Positions 7,358 to 8,441 of a stretch of DNA of 8,441 bases are shown one piece after another. The notes under the pieces are model-generated. The model saw only the letters and a program-made list of their open reading frames with translations, made no database searches and was not told the origin of the DNA. The stretch comes from Bacteroidales bacterium UBA714 (GTDB lineage Bacteria; Bacteroidota; Bacteroidia; Bacteroidales; UBA932): contig DBLW01000020.1 in the NCBI GenBank assembly GCA_002298075.1, positions 1 through 8,441 on the forward strand, in the 5' to 3' direction. Within the stretch, counting starts at the first letter, position 1. The number at the start of each line of letters is the position of its first letter. The position numbers were made by a program, and so were the translations under genes.

Positions 7358-7428
7358 CCAGGCCACAGCACAAATTTGCAGGCAGGTAAATTCTGCATTG
7401 AGCCGGTACTATGTAGTACCTGGCCTGG
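7358..7428. repeat. Nested inverted repeats able to form a three-way junction
   Basis: An outer pair CCAGGCCA (7358-7365) and TGGCCTGG (7421-7428) is perfectly complementary over 8 bp. It encloses a 5-bp pair TGCAG (7377-7381) / CTGCA (7393-7397) and the 16-bp palindrome GGTACTATGTAGTACC (7405-7420), which folds with at most a 4-nt loop and abuts the outer stem directly. It starts 63 nt after the DUF5119 stop codon. It could be an RNA element in the 3' region of the operon transcript, a DNA-binding site or remnant of a repeat. The pairing is seen in the sequence; the function is unknown. Confidence 0.55.
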
Positions 7429-7444
7429 CCAATAACATTTGTCA

Positions 7445-7531
7445 AAAACGGTTTAAAAAAGCCGCCGGATTTTTACGGAATGTTCTCAAAAAAAATTCGG
7501 TTTAAGATTCGCCCGGAATTTTAACCGTTTT
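7445..7531. repeat. Inverted repeat AAAACGGTTTAAAA / TTTTAACCGTTTT with an internal third copy
   Basis: The left arm (7445-7458) and right arm (7519-7531) are complementary except for one bulged A, with a 60-nt spacer. A second direct copy of CGGTTTAA lies at 7498-7505, so the right arm TTAACCG could pair with either copy. Both copies are followed by a related CCGGA-plus-T-run segment (7466-7475 and 7514-7523), which suggests an old imperfect duplication of about 49 bp. AT-rich composition makes part of this expected by chance. Confidence 0.45.
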
Positions 7532-7579
7532 CCATTGCAACTTGCCATCCCGTAGAATGAAACATTTTCATAGGAGTGA

Positions 7580-7702
7580 CACGTTGTCTGTCCCAACATG
7601 GAAAAAGACGACACGTTGGAAACCGGTTTGCTTTGTAATAAAATGAGTATTAGTGTATTATGAAATTGCTTGGTTTCAGGCAGGACAACAAAATGCACGT
7701 TG
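7580..7702. repeat. Cluster of CACGTTG words with one near-complementary copy
   Basis: CACGTTG occurs at 7580-7586, 7612-7618 and 7696-7702. The last two extend as CACGTTGGAAACC and CACGTTGGGAACC. Between the first two lies CCAACATG (7593-7600), which can pair with the downstream CACGTTGG (7612-7619, 7 of 8 bp) or with the upstream CACGTTG (6 of 7 bp). The two pairings exclude each other. No known regulator site is recognised. Confidence 0.45.
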
Positions 7703-7842
7703 GGAACCTTTGTCTTATGTGGCGTGAAATGATTGATTTATAGTTTGTTCTGAAGAAACGATGCCCTTTTGAGACGCGAGGGGGATGTGTTTCATTGACC
7801 TGTAATGATGACAGATTCGATGATGCCGCTGGAAAATAATAA

Positions 7843-7876
7843 AAAGAGGATGACTAAAAAGTCAGAATAACTCTTT
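7843..7876. repeat. Two-part hairpin AAAGAG...CTCTTT enclosing TGACT/AGTCA
   Basis: AAAGAG (7843-7848) pairs with CTCTTT (7871-7876), and inside them TGACT (7851-7855) pairs with AGTCA (7860-7864) around an AAAA loop. The layout resembles the hairpin-like ends of some Bacteroidota insertion sequences, or a terminator core without a U-tract. No transposase and no second matching end were found in the window, so a mobile-element origin is only a possibility. Confidence 0.4.
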
Positions 7877-7920
7877 GGAAATTCAATATTTGGGAACCAT
7901 GTCGAGGTTGACCACACCGA

Positions 7921-7966
7921 AAAACAAGAAAAAGGGGCTTGAATAATACTTTTATCCAGCCCCTTG
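7921..7966 (-). terminator. Intrinsic terminator of the fimbrillin gene
   Basis: On the minus strand, AAGGGGCT (7966-7959) and AGCCCCTT (7940-7933) form a perfect 8-bp stem around an 18-nt loop. They are followed by a T-rich run (TTTCTTGTTTTT, about 7932-7921). It lies 37 nt past the TAA of the fimbrillin gene. The plus strand has no T-run after the stem, so it is directional for minus-strand transcription. Confidence 0.8.
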
Positions 7967-8003
7967 TCGTATGAATATTTATCTGTTTGCTTTCAGCCTG
8001 GCA

Positions 8004-8441
8004 TTATGCGCCGAAATTGAAGTCTGTAGGAGGAGCTTCTGTCCAGTCCTGTATGCCGTTTGTGGCATCAACGCTGAATTCAATTTTCTCCACTCCTGCT
8101 GCTGAACCGTTTACGGTCACATTATATGTATAGGAGTTTCCGGCAGCCCATGCCGGCTTGATGTTTCCTTTTACATAGTCACTCTTGATGATATCTGTTC
8201 CCTGTTTTACGGTAATCTTGAAGCTCAATGTCACATTGTTGGAACTGTAGGTTACAGGAAGGAAATATCCATAGTTAGTTGTCAGCTCTTTTGCCGCAAC
8301 CGCTTCCGTACCTTCGCCTGCTGCTCCGGAGTTGATTGTATTGTCTGTTCCTGATATAGGGAGAGTGGTTTTTGTCCATTTTTTGTCCGCCTCGTTCATC
8401 TCTATTGTACGTAAGGCATTGCTCCAGGAATCTCCGTTTGA
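8004..8441 (-). CDS. FimA/Mfa-type fimbrillin-like protein, C-terminal part (5' end outside window)
   Basis: The minus-strand frame is open from the right edge to TAA at 8006-8004 and gives the last 145 residues. An internal ATG at 8399 is not taken as the start, because the frame continues upstream as coding (SNGDSWSNALRTIE). The C-terminus follows the usual fimbrillin pattern: LPVTYSSNNVTLSFKITV, then W-A-A-GNSYTYNVTV and a final strand IEFSVDATNGIQDWTEAP. This resembles the Mfa_like_1/FimA group, surface lipoproteins that polymerise into type V fimbriae or act as tip subunits. Whether this one is a stalk, tip or non-polymerising relative cannot be told from the C-terminus. It is convergent with the DUF5119 gene, so it is not in that operon, and it ends at its own terminator. 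Its base composition is more AT-rich than the plus-strand genes, as is common for fast-evolving surface genes. Confidence 0.78.
   Translation of the reverse strand, partial: SNGDSWSNALRTIEMNEADKKWTKTTLPISGTDNTINSGAAGEGTEAVAAKELTTNYGYFLPVTYSSNNVTLSFKITVKQGTDIIKSDYVKGNIKPAWAAGNSYTYNVTVNGSAAGVEKIEFSVDATNGIQDWTEAPPTDFNFGA

Larger units (their letters stand above)
7296..7920. other. AT-rich, repeat-rich intergenic region without a convincing gene
   Basis: This gap between the convergent DUF5119 and fimbrillin genes is visibly richer in A and T than the plus-strand genes. Neither strand has an open frame with recognisable protein features. The longest (7698-7486, minus, 70 codons) has no family resemblance and no promoter. 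A 29-codon plus-strand frame (7557-7646) is equally unsupported. What it does hold is structure: a nested set of inverted repeats at 7358-7428, a duplicated and inverted CGGTTTAA motif at 7445-7531, three CACGTTG words at 7580-7702, and a two-part hairpin at 7843-7876. An A-tract/T-tract hairpin at 7456-7474 (AAAAA, short CC/GG core, TTTTT) could be a weak terminator for the upstream operon. No exact TAnnTTTG promoter box was found here on either strand. Confidence 0.7.

Noticed and set aside
7445..7531. Invertible promoter (phase-variation) segment
   Set aside because: The arms are imperfect and only 60 nt apart, no promoter box lies between them, and no recombinase gene is in the window.
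7486..7698. Minus-strand frame of 70 codons in the intergenic region
   Set aside because: No family resemblance, no promoter or ribosome-binding site, and it runs across the CACGTTG repeats; likely chance.
7296..8003. tRNA, CRISPR array or riboswitch of a known class
   Set aside because: No cloverleaf with a T-loop, no regularly spaced repeats with unique spacers and no recognisable riboswitch core were seen.

Overview
The window reads as Bacteroidales chromosome. The grounds are the protein families (a Bacteroidota-type TamB, DUF3575, DUF5119 and a FimA/Mfa-type fimbrillin, plus a BACON-era style secreted M64 peptidase known from gut Bacteroides), the TAnnTTTG-type -7 promoter boxes, and the near absence of Shine-Dalgarno sequences. 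The coding block is GC-rich by eye, which fits a Rikenellaceae-, Muribaculaceae- or Porphyromonadaceae-like genome better than an AT-rich Bacteroides. The genus cannot be fixed from this sequence alone.

Layout. Positions 1-1068 hold, on the minus strand, the first ~356 codons of a tamB-like gene whose 3' part lies left of the window. It has no ATG, GTG or TTG at its 5' end. A 99-bp divergent promoter region follows, with candidate -7 boxes on both strands and an imperfect palindrome. From 1168 to 7295 there are five tightly spaced plus-strand genes: tsaD (tRNA t6A synthesis), an FAD-dependent oxidoreductase of the COG2509 type, a secreted zinc metallopeptidase (M64), a DUF3575 protein with an OmpA-like N-terminal half, and a DUF5119 lipoprotein. 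The gaps are 43, 4 and 34 bp, then a 4-bp ATGA overlap. Positions 7296-8003 are a roughly 700-bp, AT-richer stretch without a convincing gene but with several inverted and direct repeats. It ends in an intrinsic terminator serving the last gene. Positions 8004-8441 carry, on the minus strand, the C-terminal 145 codons of a fimbrillin-like protein.

How the genes fit together. The first two genes of the plus-strand block are housekeeping. The last three encode envelope or secreted proteins, and two of them (DUF3575, DUF5119) belong to families that recur in Bacteroidales type V (FimA/Mfa) fimbrial loci. The convergent fimbrillin supports reading the right half as a fimbria-like surface locus. 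The unusual point is that this surface module and a secreted peptidase appear to be transcribed as a tail on a tsaD operon. I see no CRISPR array, tRNA, rRNA, transposase or complete mobile element. The least explained DNA is the repeat-rich gap at 7296-7920 and the non-canonical start of tamB.
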